Source of the DNA: Muricea muricata
Taxonomy: Eukaryota; Cnidaria; Anthozoa; Malacalcyonacea; Plexauridae
Assembly (NCBI GenBank): GCA_963855995.1
Contig: OY979717.1
Coordinates: 64,350,243 to 64,414,242 of the forward strand
DNA length: 64,000 nt
Direction of reading: 5' to 3'
Shown piece after piece: positions 44,450 through 56,990 of this stretch. Every line of letters begins with the position of its first letter. The stretch's first letter is position 1. A model generated the notes under the pieces. That model made no database searches. It saw only the letters and a list, made by a program, of their open reading frames with translations, and had not been told where the DNA came from. The translations under genes were made by a program, and so were the position numbers.

Positions 44450-45134
44450 AAGGGAGTGGACATGACAATTTGAAGACACTGAAGCAAACGTGTATATACT
44501 GTATTAAGGACTTCTGTGGGTGCAACGCGTTTGCTCAAGTAAGAAGTGCTGAACAAACAATTTTAGCAAAACGCACAGAGTCTGGTTTGATGCAATTATT
44601 TAATGAACTGTCAACAGTGTTTAATTGCAAACGTAATGTTTTTAAAAACTGGAAGCATATCTTTCTATATATGCTATTTAGGCTTCAAACTTCGTTCTTA
44701 CTGACGCGTACGTACTATTTTGACAAAGCATTTTATTAGAAGTACATACAGTGTTATCATTATGGTCCATTTCTCCCACGCAAAAATAAAAATAACAAAA
44801 TTGTTATTCTAATAACAGTTTTTTTGGGAGCGGGGTTCGCACTTCTAAACATATTTTAAGAACCTTCACTTTATTCTCGACCCTTGACAGGTTCTCTCGA
44901 CCCTCGACTTTTGTATACACTCCATGTCTCCATGTGATACACTGATAATAGCGTTTTATCCACGACAGCATAGAAGACATATTCACGATCAGTATTATAT
45001 ACAAATTGACAGTCAAAATCATAGTTGGAAAAATTCATAGCATGACATGCGAAATCAAAAAATTTCAAAATAGATTTGCAGCTGCAAAGTAATCGAACAG
45101 ATTTCCCAGAAATCCTACAGGTATTCATTTTATT
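44450..45134. other. Spacer downstream of citrate synthase
   Basis: No exon is recognised. A short direct repeat (ctcgacccttgacaggttct, then ctcgaccctcgac) lies near 44877-44910. Confidence 0.45.
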
Positions 45135-45299
45135 TTATTTCTTTTTCAGCAGTTCTTTTAAAGCGTCTGTGGTAATACTCTTGGGTCTCTCAATGGGATA
45201 ACCAAATGCTCTGTCCCAAATCAAAGATGCCAGCACACCAATAGCACGAGAAATTCCGACCAAAACGGTGTAGTACTTCGTTTCCTTCATGCCGTAGTG
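45135..45299 (-). CDS. Citrate synthase alternative last exon (11b)
   Basis: Reads [15 protein letters not shown], then [39 protein letters not shown] and a stop. It has the same length (165 nt), phase and boundaries as exon 11a at 47553-47717, and differs at about ten of 54 residues. An acceptor (acttatgtag) precedes it, and AATAAA overlaps the stop codon. It looks like a tandem exon duplication kept open, so the gene could produce two C-termini. Use in transcripts cannot be seen from DNA. Confidence 0.85.
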   Translation of the reverse strand, partial: HYGMKETKYYTVLVGISRAIGVLASLIWDRAFGYPIERPKSITTDALKELLKKK

Positions 45300-48200
45300 C
45301 TACATAAGTATGCAAAATAATTTATAGAACGGAATAGTCGGTTGACATGGATCGCAAATCTCAAAGTTACTCACCTTCGCGTGTACTCGCTTTGTTATTC
45401 AAATTGTTTAACTGAAACTGACCAACCAGAATCAAGATTTCGAAAAATACACGCGGGAATTACCATAAATCGTACACGAAGTGAGTAAACTCTTTTGTTT
45501 ATTTTGAGATTCGCGATCCGTATATAATCTATAATATCTTGTGATCGCGGTACATGCGCAGATGTGTACAATTGCACAGTAAAAACCATATAAATAAATT
45601 TTACCATAATCCGAGACAACATGATCCATTACTCAAGCTAAGGCTATGCCTTATTTGTTCAACAGGTTCAAATTAAGATATAGCATCTGACAAATACTAT
45701 AAACGAAGCTTGTGCGCTTTGGGGACTGGGCGCCATTTCCCTTTCGGAAACCGGCGAAGTCTTCAGTTACCAGATCAGTGTCACTTTTTCACCGTGCGTC
45801 ATATTAGGTTAATCTGAATACGATTAATCTATTTATCCTTAACCACCTAATACCTTTTTTACAACACATTGAGAGGGGTTAGGATAAAAGGCGGATATGG
45901 ACGGACGGATGAGTAGCGGACGGACGGATGTCATAAGTTCTTTTAAAACGTATTTTTAAGTCATATCCGCGTTTTATCCAAAAGGATATCCAAAAGAATA
46001 AAACGCGGATATGGTATATAAAACGCCTTTCGAGCCATTCCAAGTCATACCCTTTTATTCAAATGCGGGTACGGCCGATAAAAAATTTCGAGCCTGTCCG
46101 AGCTATTCTCTTTTTACTTCCATAATTATGTCAATTATGTCATCAGGAGAAGTGACCAATGCCGCTGAACAGGAACCACCGAACCATTGTGTTCAAATAC
46201 CGCTTCAGCTTTCTGAGATTTAATTTATGCATGAACAAGAAATCTTTCAAGTATTCACAGACCTTAATCACTCCGATTTAGGTCTGTGCACAGGCTATAG
46301 CCTAACGCACTTTGTACAAATAACCAAAACAAGACATACGATTCAGAGTAATTCTTTTCTTTATGTCAAAGCATGTCTGTAGCTATACTAAAGATGCATT
46401 CACAGTTCAGTGAAATGCAACGTCCAAGCTTGAAACATTCAAGTTTCAGAGAATTGATTTTTGCAACATTATGATATTACAGATCAATCGATATGTTTAA
46501 ATTATGTGTAATTTAAATCGATATATATGTGTAAAATCGATATGTTTAAATTTTTGGAGAATTGATTTGTGCAACATTATGATACTACACATCAATCGAT
46601 ATGTTTAATTTTCAATTTGCTTTAAAAGATGTATATAAATTATTGCACTAGAAGCAAATATTTGCAATGTTTACCTACAATACCAAACATATTTAACTTA
46701 ATTTTGTTCTCATTCTTCTTTTGGCCAGGACAATCCTTCAAGTCTTTTAAAGCTGAGTCTGTTGCCCCTCCCCCCCTCCCGCTGAAGAAGGGTGGTGGGG
46801 GGGGGGGAGCATACTTATTTACTGTGACACCGGTAATCCTGCAACAATTTTTCCTTGTGTCAAAGCATGTCTTCGGCTATACTAAAGATGCATTCGCCGT
46901 TCATTGAAATGTAACAACTGAGCTTCAAACATTTAGAAGGCTAAAGCGGCATTTGAGCACTAATGATTCGGTGCCTCCTGTTCAGTTGCATTGGTCACTT
47001 CGCCTGACATGATTGTGTAGTTGAAATTTTAGAAGTGAAAGGGGAATAACTCAGCATGACTCGAAAAACGTTATATATACCATATCCGCGCGCGTTTTAA
47101 CCTTTTGGATAAAAAGGCGGATATAACATGAATGGCTCGAAAGGCGTTTTACATATAATATCCGCGTTGTATACAAAAGGATAAAACGCGGAAATGATTT
47201 GGAAACCACGTTTCAGCAGAACTTATGACATTGTCCGTCCGTCCGTATCCGCATTTTTTTCTACGAATCCGACTAAAGAAACGTAAACTGAATGACAGAA
47301 ACAAAACGTATTAAACAAAACACCTTTAAGTTACAATATTTAGACAAAGCTTTTGCTTCTATTTGCACTGGATGAATTCACGCGATAATTCTGCTCAACG
47401 TCTTGTACAGTTTATTGAAGTATAGTCAGTTGCGCATTTACTTTGTTATAGAAATACCATATTACTTCTTGTCAGTATATTACGTCTGTTGTCAAAGCAA
47501 TAATTTAGCTTGGCTTAAAAGGTTCCTTCAGATCTGTTAAAGTTCATTTTCTTTATTTCTTGCTCAATGATTCTTTTAAAGCTTCTGTGGTGATACTCTT
47601 GGGTCTTTCAATTGGATAGCCGAATGCTCTGTCCCACACCAAAGATGCCAGCACGCCGATAGAACGAGAAACGCCAAATAAAACGGTGTAGTAATTCATT
47701 TCTGTCATGCCGTAATGCTATAGACAATCAACACCCAAAATTAGTGGTTAGTTGTGGTGCATGGATAGAAAGTTTTTCTGTTTTGCAAATTAGCTTCAGT
47801 AATATTAGTGAGATTAGTTTTATGTGATGAAATAATGCCCGTAGAAATTATCACAAAGTGTTACTAGACCAGAATAAAGTTTTTAAAATTTGTGATCATG
47901 GTTGATGAAAAATGCGAGAACACCGCGTAAATTGATGAAAGCATTCCACTTAATGGAAACAATGTTGAGGTGCGCTAAAAACCAGCGCCACGAATGTTCT
48001 TGTTGATGTTCTGAATTTAAGCCAATTTGGAGCTACATGTGGAACGCAATTTCGTTTTTAACGACATGCAAAAAATGCGCAAATTCGCTAGAGTAAAAGT
48101 CTCCGCACTCATTGTTGAACTTGCAGTCATAATAATTCGTCACACGTTTTTAAGAATTGTTTGCAATATTCGATAGGAGGAAGGGAACATATCATAAATG

Positions 48201-51200
48201 TAATCAACTTTTCAACGAACATAATAATAATTCGGAATTTCAAGACTTTAGATTTAAGGAAAAGCTTGAATTTCATTAACTGTACGAAACGACAGTCTGT
48301 ACGGTTGTCAGCTTCTCACTTAAGGGCTTCTCAGTTAAACTCTGATCCATTTATACTACAAGCTATGCATTTTCTTATCACTAAATCAAACGTACCGTTA
48401 AAAGAACTCCACTATGTGCATCAACATTGGGCCAAGGATTCTTTGCCTTTCCTTGCTCCAACAACACGTCGGGAACGATGTCGTAGAGTTTGCTGACCAC
48501 TTTGAATAAAGAATCATCTGGCATGTGCTTTAAGCAGAACTCTCGCTGACAAGTGTATCTTGGATCTGTTTTACGAAGAACAGCATGTCCGAATCCTGGG
48601 ATGACCTGCAATGAAGACAGCATGACGGCGGTCAAAATATATCATGACATATCATCAAAAATATTCTTATTCTCAGGATGACGATTAGTTCAAAACTTGG
48701 TTTTTATCTTTAATAATATTCAGCAAGCTGAACGTTTATAAATTAATAATATCAGACTACTACAATATGTTTAGAACCCAAAACATTCTTTTCATTTACA
48801 CTTGTTCGCGTCAATTTCATTTCAACCCCAATTTTGAGCATTGCATATATACACCGTCATTACAAGACTTTAAGACTTACTAACTCTGGTTGACAAGACT
48901 AAGAAGCGGTTTTAATCCAATTAAAGTTGGTTGTCTGCGGTACCAGCTATGCACGGTTGAATGAAATGAATTTGGGGCTTCGTTCATGTAATTCTTAGAA
49001 AACCTCCCACAGGGAGATGTTGACACTTTTGTTGGGATGGTAAAATTTTTCCAAACCCGCATGACCACAGTAATTGGCTACGGCTATTGTGGTTACCCAG
49101 CCTCAAGGGGAGACCTAATAAAAATACTTCTGAGATAGACGAGATTTCTAGACAACTTAGGGCAACTCTAAGAATGCATCAAACTACTTACAGCCGACTT
49201 GAGGCTCTCCACGCAATAATTTCTCACTTCTTCTGTAGTTGGATCTGGACCCAGATTTTCTACCAACTTCGTCAGCCAAATCAAAACTTCCTGTGGGAGA
49301 AAACAACATTAAGGAGCAATTACGAGTGCAAAAAAAAACACTTACTATTTGTTGTTAACCACACTCAATCTTCTCACCACACCAGCATACTCCACGCTAA
49401 AGTCCAGTGAGTATTTCACGGTAAAAACTCTTTCATACCTGATTAGCAAGACCATGTAATGGACCAGCCAGACCATTCATCCCGGCAGCAAAGCAGAGAT
49501 ATGGATCAGATAAAGCACTGCCGACCAAATGTGTACAATGAGCGCTCACATTGCCTCCTTCATGATCAACATGAATGGCCAGGTACATGCGCAACATTTC
49601 TGCAAACTGTGGACTGTCAAATCCAAGCATGGTCGCAAGATTTCCAGACCAATCTTTTTGTGGATCTATCGGGGCAACTTTGCCATCTCGATAAATATTG
49701 CGGTATATCACAGCAGCCACTGTTGGCAGCTTTGCAATCAAATCCATCGCGTCTTCGAACGCATACTACATTGAAAATACGGCAACTAAATTATAACAGG
49801 ACCATGAAAAGTTTCTGGAAAAATAAATCATTAAAGGCTGACTTGGGTAGATTGTTTATATGTAATGTCGCGGCTACCATGTTGGCGTACCAGAACTAAA
49901 GAATTTCAAATACATTATTTTGTGAGATGCACCAATATCCCTTACCATCATGACAATGACTAATGATAATGACGCTTTTGAAGACATAAGACCGAATATT
50001 TGGATAAGGATTCCATATTTAGGCCGGAAATGGGAATTTTTAGTTAAAAATTTGGTCAAAAAACTCCAACGGAACTTAACAGAACCGGTAAAGTTTGTTG
50101 TCTTGTATCAAACCAAAAAGATTTCGTATTTTCTTCCCAAGAAAGACAAGGTTCCGGATCTTCAGCGGAGTAATTTGGTTTACGAATTCACTTGTCCGGG
50201 TTGTAATGAGTCTTACATAGGCAAAACAGAAAGAAATTTAAACACACGGCTTAAAGAACATTTGGGTCCGGCAAAGAGCGCAATTTCAAAACACTTGACC
50301 GACTGTGACAATGTTAACTATCTAATCAACATCAATAATCTTTATGACAACGTTTTCAACAGTGACTCACACACAGGTGACAACCCTCATTATTCCTTTA
50401 CTAACATCATACAAAATAACACAAGAATTCTTCACTCTTTGAAATTCTCGAATTCAAATCTGCTTCTGTTTCTTGAAGCCCTTCATATCAAATTTTAAAA
50501 ACCAGAACTTAAAAGTGGCTTAATTAAAAGCATCTAAAGAGTTAGTTGTCTTTCCGTAAAGCAATAAAAGCATCACACTTGTAAATATATATCTTGTAAC
50601 TTTATTCATTTCTCAGCTGTTTACGTCATCTTCCTGTTTTCGTGTGTATATAAGATCTGAGCACGCTTGTAAATAATTAGGTTTGACAATGACTTTGCAA
50701 TGAAGTCGAAATATCACCGTGATTTGTGTTATCTTGTTTCAATAGCTCATATATTGAGTTTACAAGATGTTACTATTCGGAGTATGTCTTGTGCTCTATT
50801 GCACCAATATGGTCACGAGCTTTTTTGTTGTTTAATCCCTTGAGTCTGGTTTCGTCCTAGCTAACTGTTATGAACATGCATGGTAGCCGATGTGATGAAG
50901 TATTTTCAACATACTCGGTTTAAGAAAGTTCAAGGGAAGTGAGAACATTGCAAACTTCAAAACTTGAATGCTGGATTACCGAAATACTTTATACAGGTTT
51001 ACTCAATTCAGTGAATACACACTACACATGAATCAAATTCTTTTCCTTACAGATGTAATGATGCATCTTTCTTGCCCCCCCCCCCCAACAATCCATAGAT
51101 GCTTTGCAGTTTTGAAGTGGGAAATGGCTAATTACAACAGAGCAACAAAGATTAAACTGTTACTACAAAGATTAAATGATTACTCCAAGTAGGTTTTCCT

Positions 51201-54200
51201 TTATTACCTCCCAAAATTCACTTTTTTTTATTCCATTGCTATATCCTTTCGCAAAATGACTCTCGCTGTTCATGGCCGTGACTGCAGCGCTCAACTGACT
51301 CATAGGATGAAGTTCACTGGGGAAGTCATTCAATAACTGAACAACATGAGGTGGAAGATCAGCACGAGCAGCCCATTCTTCAGATAATGATTTCGCCTAA
51401 TATGAAGAAATAATTCATTTATTCATTTAGCTCCGCTTCATACAAAAATGCAACAACATTACAAACTATTTATAATTACTGCATTATCTCCCCTTACAAT
51501 AATTGTAGGAAAATACGTAAAAGAATCAACAGGATTCAAATTACGAGGAAAAACAATGTCAATAAATTGTTCCCTATAAAAGATGACAGTGTTTGGATTA
51601 TCTTTGATGTAATGTCCAAATAATAAATTAGTTTTCATCTCACATTAGTCTCATGCATCAACTGCCAACGTTTTCAAATTGAAACTTCTGTGTATTGATA
51701 CTGCATTTTCAAATTTTATAATTATGTATAGGTATAACTATAACACATACAAACACAGTAAAATAAAGTTTCCTGTTACTACAAAGCATGTTTTGAAAGC
51801 TTCAATTCCTACAGTGTAGATCACTTTGAAGAAAGTCTGAGAAGGCTGGTAATACACATCTCTATGTTGTGAATATGTACTTTATTTATAGTTTTAACAA
51901 ATGTTTTAAATTGCAAATTCTTAAACATGTATTGAACATGAATTGAGATTAACCTGTTCAGCAGTTGGTATCTCTCCAGTGATCAACAACCAAAACATGG
52001 CCTCAGGTAGCATTTGTTCACCCCCTTCAATGGTAGGTAAAAGCTGAAACATTCAAACAAATCTAGTTTTAGGTTAATAGTACTGACAGTTACTTTTGAG
52101 CATATTTCTAAAAAAACACTTCTGCAAAAAAATGTACTAAACTCCAACTTTATGTATAAGTCTAAATTATTTGTAACATTATTTGTAACAACTAAAATGT
52201 TTGCCATGATCTACAAGCTTGAACGGAAGTAATTAATCTTGAAGCTAATTTCCAACACACCATTTTTAGTTGATCACATGCACTAAATAGGCAATGCTAA
52301 GTACACATTTTAACCGATTGTTCTTTGAGTTCGAATCTCGCTCGAGACAACGAATTTTTCGTTGTCCTTTGCAATGTCAGATTAATATGAATCTAGTTTT
52401 TCATATCTCTCAAGATGATTCTGAAAAAGAAACCCCTAATAAAGCAACAATAAAATGCAAATCAAACAATCCTTGAGAAGGGTGAAAAATCATAGTTTTA
52501 ACCAAGCCAAACACATAAACTTGTAGCAATAATCGGGAAAATTATTTTTCCTCCATAAATTTTATACCATTATTTTCTTTGTCAGATATCTGGCTACACA
52601 CAGCAAAAACTTGACAGAAATTGGATAGAAATTGGCCAAGTAATGGCAGATATGTGAAAACACACTTACTGTATTCTGTAACCTTAAAATACTATGCAAA
52701 TAAGGATATCTGAAAATGAATTAAAATAATGGTTTATGCAACAATCCATGAACATACCTTCTGGCACTCTGGAATTGAGTATCCTCTGAACCGAATACCC
52801 TGCCACATAATACACATAGTTTACTTAGTTAGTTCACATAATAATCAATAATACGAACTAGATAATCTTAGGTACTAATGCAGTATGTCTGATTATGTAC
52901 ATTTACTACAGAATGCCTGTATTGAAGCTATGACCTGTATTTTGTATGCTGTTTAATGCCAGCTATGTTTGAAATAATCATTAGTCAAATTAATGCACCT
53001 CTTCAGGATCCAATAATGATGTCTCTGTTACGAGTCCTGTTATTCCACGCATACCTCCATAAACCTACAGATAAAAAGCATTACTTTTATAATCAATAAA
53101 CGTTTTTCTTTTTGAAAATTCTGCTGAATTGAACAGTCTATCCCAACTGAAGTAATTTGAATATCGGACATTTTCCCAAAACAAGTACCGTAGCTGAGAC
53201 ATATATTTGCTAAAATTATTTCCAACTATGTGCACGCACCTGGTCAACTGTGTACTGTCCAATAACTTTATCTGCATATTGCTTCCTCAATTCTGCTACC
53301 TCTTTCTGTTTCTCTGGGACAATAGTTTTCATGACATCTTTCAGACTCTTAATTAAGTCAAACATACTTCATTTTGTACAAAACATTAAAACCCAACTAT
53401 TAGCCTTAAAATATTTTTTTAACTGACAAACATTTTGTCTGACACGTACCTTTCTCACTGTTCATAACTAATTTAGAATTTACTAATTTTGTTTCAGTTA
53501 TGAGCAACAATTTTCAAATTAGAATTAGATGCATGGCTTCAAATATTGTTCTTCATACTCAGCACTATTCCATACAAACCCTAGAACAGGAGCTTTTTTT
53601 CTTTACATAGTTTGTTGTTTACCCCCAGGGAACAGGGAAACTAAAACCTCTGAAATGTGATCAGATGCAATGGAAAGTCAATAATTAGGGAGGGGAGGGT
53701 GCATATTCATATGTGTGTATGTGTGTGTGGGTGGATGGGTGCGTATGTGCATGTGTTTGTTCAGATGGTGAAAACAATTGTTTTCAAAATGATTGGATTT
53801 CAAAAGAAATTAACTGGACAGAACACAAAAATTATTGATTGGTAAACACTATATACAGAAAAACAGAACAAGTTACAGTAAATCACAACACACTACAGAA
53901 TCAAAAGCAGAGCCCGAAATAATGGCCAGCAGTCAGCGGTTTTTCAACCAAAATCCAATTTTCCAACCAAATGCCAAATTGATTAGAAATTTTGCAAAGA
54001 CAATTTTCTATTACTTAGAAAATAAATTGTTATCCAAGGTGTTTCCAAAGTGTTTCATTGTCACCAGGCCAGTCTATCAGAAATTTTTGATTAAAGAAAA
54101 TAGTTAGGGGAGGGGGTTATCGTACCACCCTACCTCTGGAATGAGAGTAAAACTTTGTTTTTGTTTGATTATTTCTTATCAATAACTTCCCTAATCAAGG

Positions 54201-55003
54201 ATAAACTAGCTTATTAAAGCAAATTTTGAAATAAGTGAAAAACAAACATTTAATGCCATTTTCGAAAAGTGAGCAGAAAACAAGTGCAGCAAATATCTGG
54301 ATGAGTGAAAAATCATGAATTTTGGAAACAAACAATGCTGCATAACTTTTTTAACATTATCTAGCAGGCAGTGGCATAGGCAGTGGCATAGTCAGGGTCA
54401 TTGTCTTGGGGGAGGGGGCAAATAGCAAGCAGCAAAGGCATTCTAGGGGGTCTGCCCCCCAACTTCTACACGGATTTAGACTTTTCGAATGGTCTTGAAC
54501 ACAGTTGGGGGGCAGTTTCCCCCCTCCGCCCTCCTTTACTACGCCACTGCTAGCAGGTGTTATAATGAGACTCTAAAAATGACATTTAGCTATCACACAG
54601 TAAATATACTAAACATTCATTCTCAAATTACTGTAAAAAGCATGAAATTTCGAACACAAATAATCATATGCGTGCATACAAGCATGCATGCTGCAAGGGT
54701 TAATAAAATCATTTTAATTTAGCCCCAAATTCTTTGTAAACAAATGCTGTGCATGAAACATACATAGAAAGGAATGAAATCATTACTAATCTTACCGATG
54801 CAGCTGTAGATTGAGATCTTACAGACATCCAAGTTAAATGTTTGACAGAACTCTGTTTAATAATAAAATACAACATTTAAATGTACATATATTACATCCT
54901 TGTATTGTGTAATAAGACAGTTCGTCTTGTGGAAAGTACAGCTTGGAATATATACCTTTGTAGCTTGGCGACAGCCTCGAAACACAAAAGCTACACTGGC
55001 CAT
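45135..55003 (-). CDS. CS: Citrate synthase, mitochondrial
   Basis: Eleven coding exons on the minus strand: 55003-54956, 54852-54796, 53347-53240, 53064-52999, 52799-52758, 52043-51954, 51396-51208, 49765-49439, 49290-49192, 48605-48396 and 47717-47553 (or 45299-45135). All junctions are GT-AG, and the sum is 466 residues, the normal length for animal citrate synthase. It condenses acetyl-CoA and oxaloacetate in the mitochondrial matrix, the first TCA step. The N-terminus [16 protein letters not shown] is a basic amphipathic presequence. Visible landmarks: GGMRGITG and [12 protein letters not shown], catalytic His in [15 protein letters not shown], His in [24 protein letters not shown], and the catalytic Asp in NVDAHSG. 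Intron 7 holds a Penelope-like insertion, and a foldback element separates the two last exons. Confidence 0.96.
45884..47265. mobile_element. Foldback element between the two alternative last exons
   Basis: Left arm near 45890-46240 (ggataaaaggcggatatgga, acggacggatg, later catcaggagaagtgaccaat) is mirrored at 46950-47260 (ctgttcagttgcattggtca, then gtccgtccgtccgtatccgc). The arms contain repeated 'atatccgcgttttatccaaa' units in both orientations. The central part has near-direct duplicates (gcaacattatgatattacag / gcaacattatgatactacac) and a C/G-rich stretch at 46768-46808. Confidence 0.8.
47553..47717 (-). CDS. CS: Citrate synthase default last exon (11a)
   Basis: Reads [15 protein letters not shown], then [39 protein letters not shown] and a stop. 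It is the closer match to the usual animal sequence ([19 protein letters not shown]). An acceptor (gattgtctatag) precedes it and AATAAA overlaps the stop. Confidence 0.93.
   Translation of the reverse strand, partial: HYGMTEMNYYTVLFGVSRSIGVLASLVWDRAFGYPIERPKSITTEALKESLSKK
49917..50760 (+). pseudogene. 5'-truncated Penelope-like element with GIY-YIG nuclease end, in CS intron 7
   Basis: An open frame from 49950 to 50498 reads [20 protein letters not shown], then [20 protein letters not shown] and LNTRLKEH, the GIY-YIG endonuclease signature with its zinc-binding CPGC, typical of the C-terminus of Penelope-like elements. The reverse transcriptase is absent. The 3' tail to about 50760 contains a decayed hammerhead-like motif. 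It lies antisense to citrate synthase and is spliced out with the intron. Confidence 0.82.
50677..50722 (+). ncRNA. Degenerate hammerhead-like motif in Penelope-like 3' tail
   Basis: TTGACAA then GACTT..AAGTC (five-pair stem), GAAA, then TATC before ACC, which can pair with the upstream GGT. The layout follows a hammerhead, but two or three core bases differ from CUGAUGA, so it is probably inactive. Confidence 0.35.
52318..52435 (+). mobile_element. tRNA-derived SINE, 5'-truncated, in CS intron 5
   Basis: 'gagttcgaatctcgctcgag' (B box) then acaacgaatttttcgttgt, tgtcagattaatatgaatct and agtttttcatatctc. Same family as 13522-13690, without the A box. Confidence 0.75.
53700..53765. repeat. TG-rich simple repeat
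   Basis: Runs of tgtgtgtatgtgtgtgtggg grade into tgggtgcgtatgtgcatgtg, in the second citrate synthase intron. Confidence 0.7.
54370..54553. repeat. Weak inverted repeat in CS intron 2
   Basis: 'gcaggcagtggcatag' on the left and 'actacgccactgctagcagg' on the right, with G-rich and C-rich centres. Possibly a degraded MITE. Confidence 0.5.
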
Positions 55004-55185
55004 TATTTAAGAACTTTTTCAGAGTAAAACGAAGAAATTTCAGCAACTAATCCCTCGATATCTGTGATATCAGCGACACACGACTTGAGCTTGTACTTTG
55101 TGTTCGTCCCAGTCCTAAGGTGGCGCGAATAAAGAGCGATGATGCAACATAATTGTTCATTGGGATTGATTTGGTTTGATGACAT
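55003..55185 (-). other. Open frame immediately upstream of the citrate synthase start (possible uORF)
   Basis: A 60-codon frame ends in a TAA that overlaps the citrate synthase ATG by one base (TAATG). Its protein (MSSNQINPNEQLCCI...) has no family I know. If the transcript starts further upstream, the frame would be a uORF coupled to the main start; otherwise it is chance. Confidence 0.3.
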
Positions 55186-56150
55186 TGATTACATCTTACA
55201 TTGATTATGATGTCTATGATTGTAACTCAGGAACTGAACTGTAACAATAATAAACAGACGGCGGCGGTGACGATGATGTTAAAATTGTTTCGTTTCATTT
55301 AAAGTTCACAATTCATACACTTTAATTAATGATTTCGTAAGATGTCTCGACCAGCACTTCTCATCTACATTGTCATTGACAAGTTCGTAACTTATTCAGT
55401 GCTCATTCTATACAATCAAACTATGTAGGTTCACTTCATGTACTATAGCCCTCATTATTTTTTTGCTTTAAGCAGATCTCTAGACGTTTGTGTGAAATGC
55501 TATATTTCATCTGCCGTGAAATGTGATTTGTTCTTGAGACGTGATCAGTCTAAATAAAATTGCTCTGCAAATTAGTGTATACATACACATATTGTAGAGA
55601 TAAGATCTAGTCTATCTGAAGGAACGTGAATACGTGATACATATAGATCTGTTAACAAACTGTTCTTTTAAGACACGTGAAGCTGCTTTTGTAAAAAAAG
55701 TGAATTGTGAACCTGCATTTTTCCCGCTGTGAAACGTGATCACACCCTCCTTCATCCCCCTTTCCCCCCCCCCCCCTCTCTATATTGCTACCGCCAAGAG
55801 CATACCCGGCGACACCATTTTCCATCGGTGTTCCTCCACAGATTTTTCCATTTATTGACTATATTTGTTGATACATTTATTATCGATTCAATTGCTGCTT
55901 TGAATTAATTTACCGACCTTTACCATCAAGCCTTGGGTTTTTGCCGACAAAAACGCAGTTATACTGACGTGGTTTGTGACACACCCCACATCCCCTGCGT
56001 GGTTGTCGATATAGAGATAGAATTTTGAGCTGCCATTATTCTGGCCAGTCAACTGAATAAAAGTAAGGGACACGTTGCACTGCTGAGTGGCCCTGCTGTT
56101 TATTCCTTATACTGCGGTCATGCCTTTAACACTTGAAACATGTTATTAAT
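55186..56150. other. Promoter-side intergenic stretch of citrate synthase
   Basis: No TATA box or other core element is convincing. It contains a C12 run near 55767-55779. No exon is recognised. Confidence 0.4.
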
Positions 56151-56159
56151 TCTCGCTTA

Positions 56160-56990
56160 TCTAATATTGGTTGCCATTGAAAGGTTTGAAAGCATCTAAT
56201 ATAATCTGAACCAGTTATAGCACAAGCATCTCTCTTTAAATAAATTGTTATGAAAGTGGTTATTGTCATGCCAAATGGTTGAACAATTATTAAAATATGG
56301 TAAAACCAACGAGTTGTACATTGTAACTAGTACTTCTTGTGAAACAAAATTCCTGGCACTACGCAAAGCGCTATACCCTTGGAGGAGATTTTTTACATTG
56401 TTTGTCGTTATGCTTATTCCATTTAAGTTTGTCATCAACTGTAAGACCAAGAACATTTTTTCTGACGCGCTTTAGCTGGTGTTTACCATATAGTATTTTT
56501 GGAGATTCAGATATTGCATGTAGCCTATGTTTTGATCTGATAAGCTATACTCAGTTTTCTCAATGCCCAAAGTTATTTTTTTTATTTTCTTATCCATATT
56601 TCCGGATGTTATCCACATCTTTAATTTATGCTTAATTGATGTTTGTTCTGTACAAGACAAATTTGTATCGTCTGCGAACATGAAGGCTTTTGTGGTCTGT
56701 AAGCAGTTTAGGAGGTAAAGGTTTGACCCCTGCGGTACACCACAGCATATTTCTGTTTCAGTGGAACAGTATAATTTATTTAGCAGATTTGTTCGCGTGC
56801 AGCAACGTAGTCTCCGTAAAGCGATTAAGACGAAAGCCCGACTGATTCTTAGCAAGTACCTCATTTTCATTCATGAAAGCAAGGAGTTGGATAGATATAT
56901 TGCTACCTACTGCTTGTAAGAGTGGTGAACTTTACACTACCAGCCGATTTATTTGCTTTCATACCAGAAACAATACCACTTCGACGCTCT
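56160..56990 (-). pseudogene. LINE reverse-transcriptase fragment
   Basis: The minus strand reads ICCGVPQGSNLYLLNCL, then AFMFADDTNLSCTEQ (RT catalytic box with FADD), then KITLGIEKTEYSL, and further SALRSARNFVSQEVLVTMYN with LVLPYFNNCSTIW. The order fits a jockey/CR1-type ORF2. It is 5'-truncated and frameshifted. Confidence 0.75.

Noticed and set aside
44869-45128. Short minus-strand frames just downstream of citrate synthase exon 11b
   Set aside because: No domain, no splice context and overlap between frames; nothing supports a gene.
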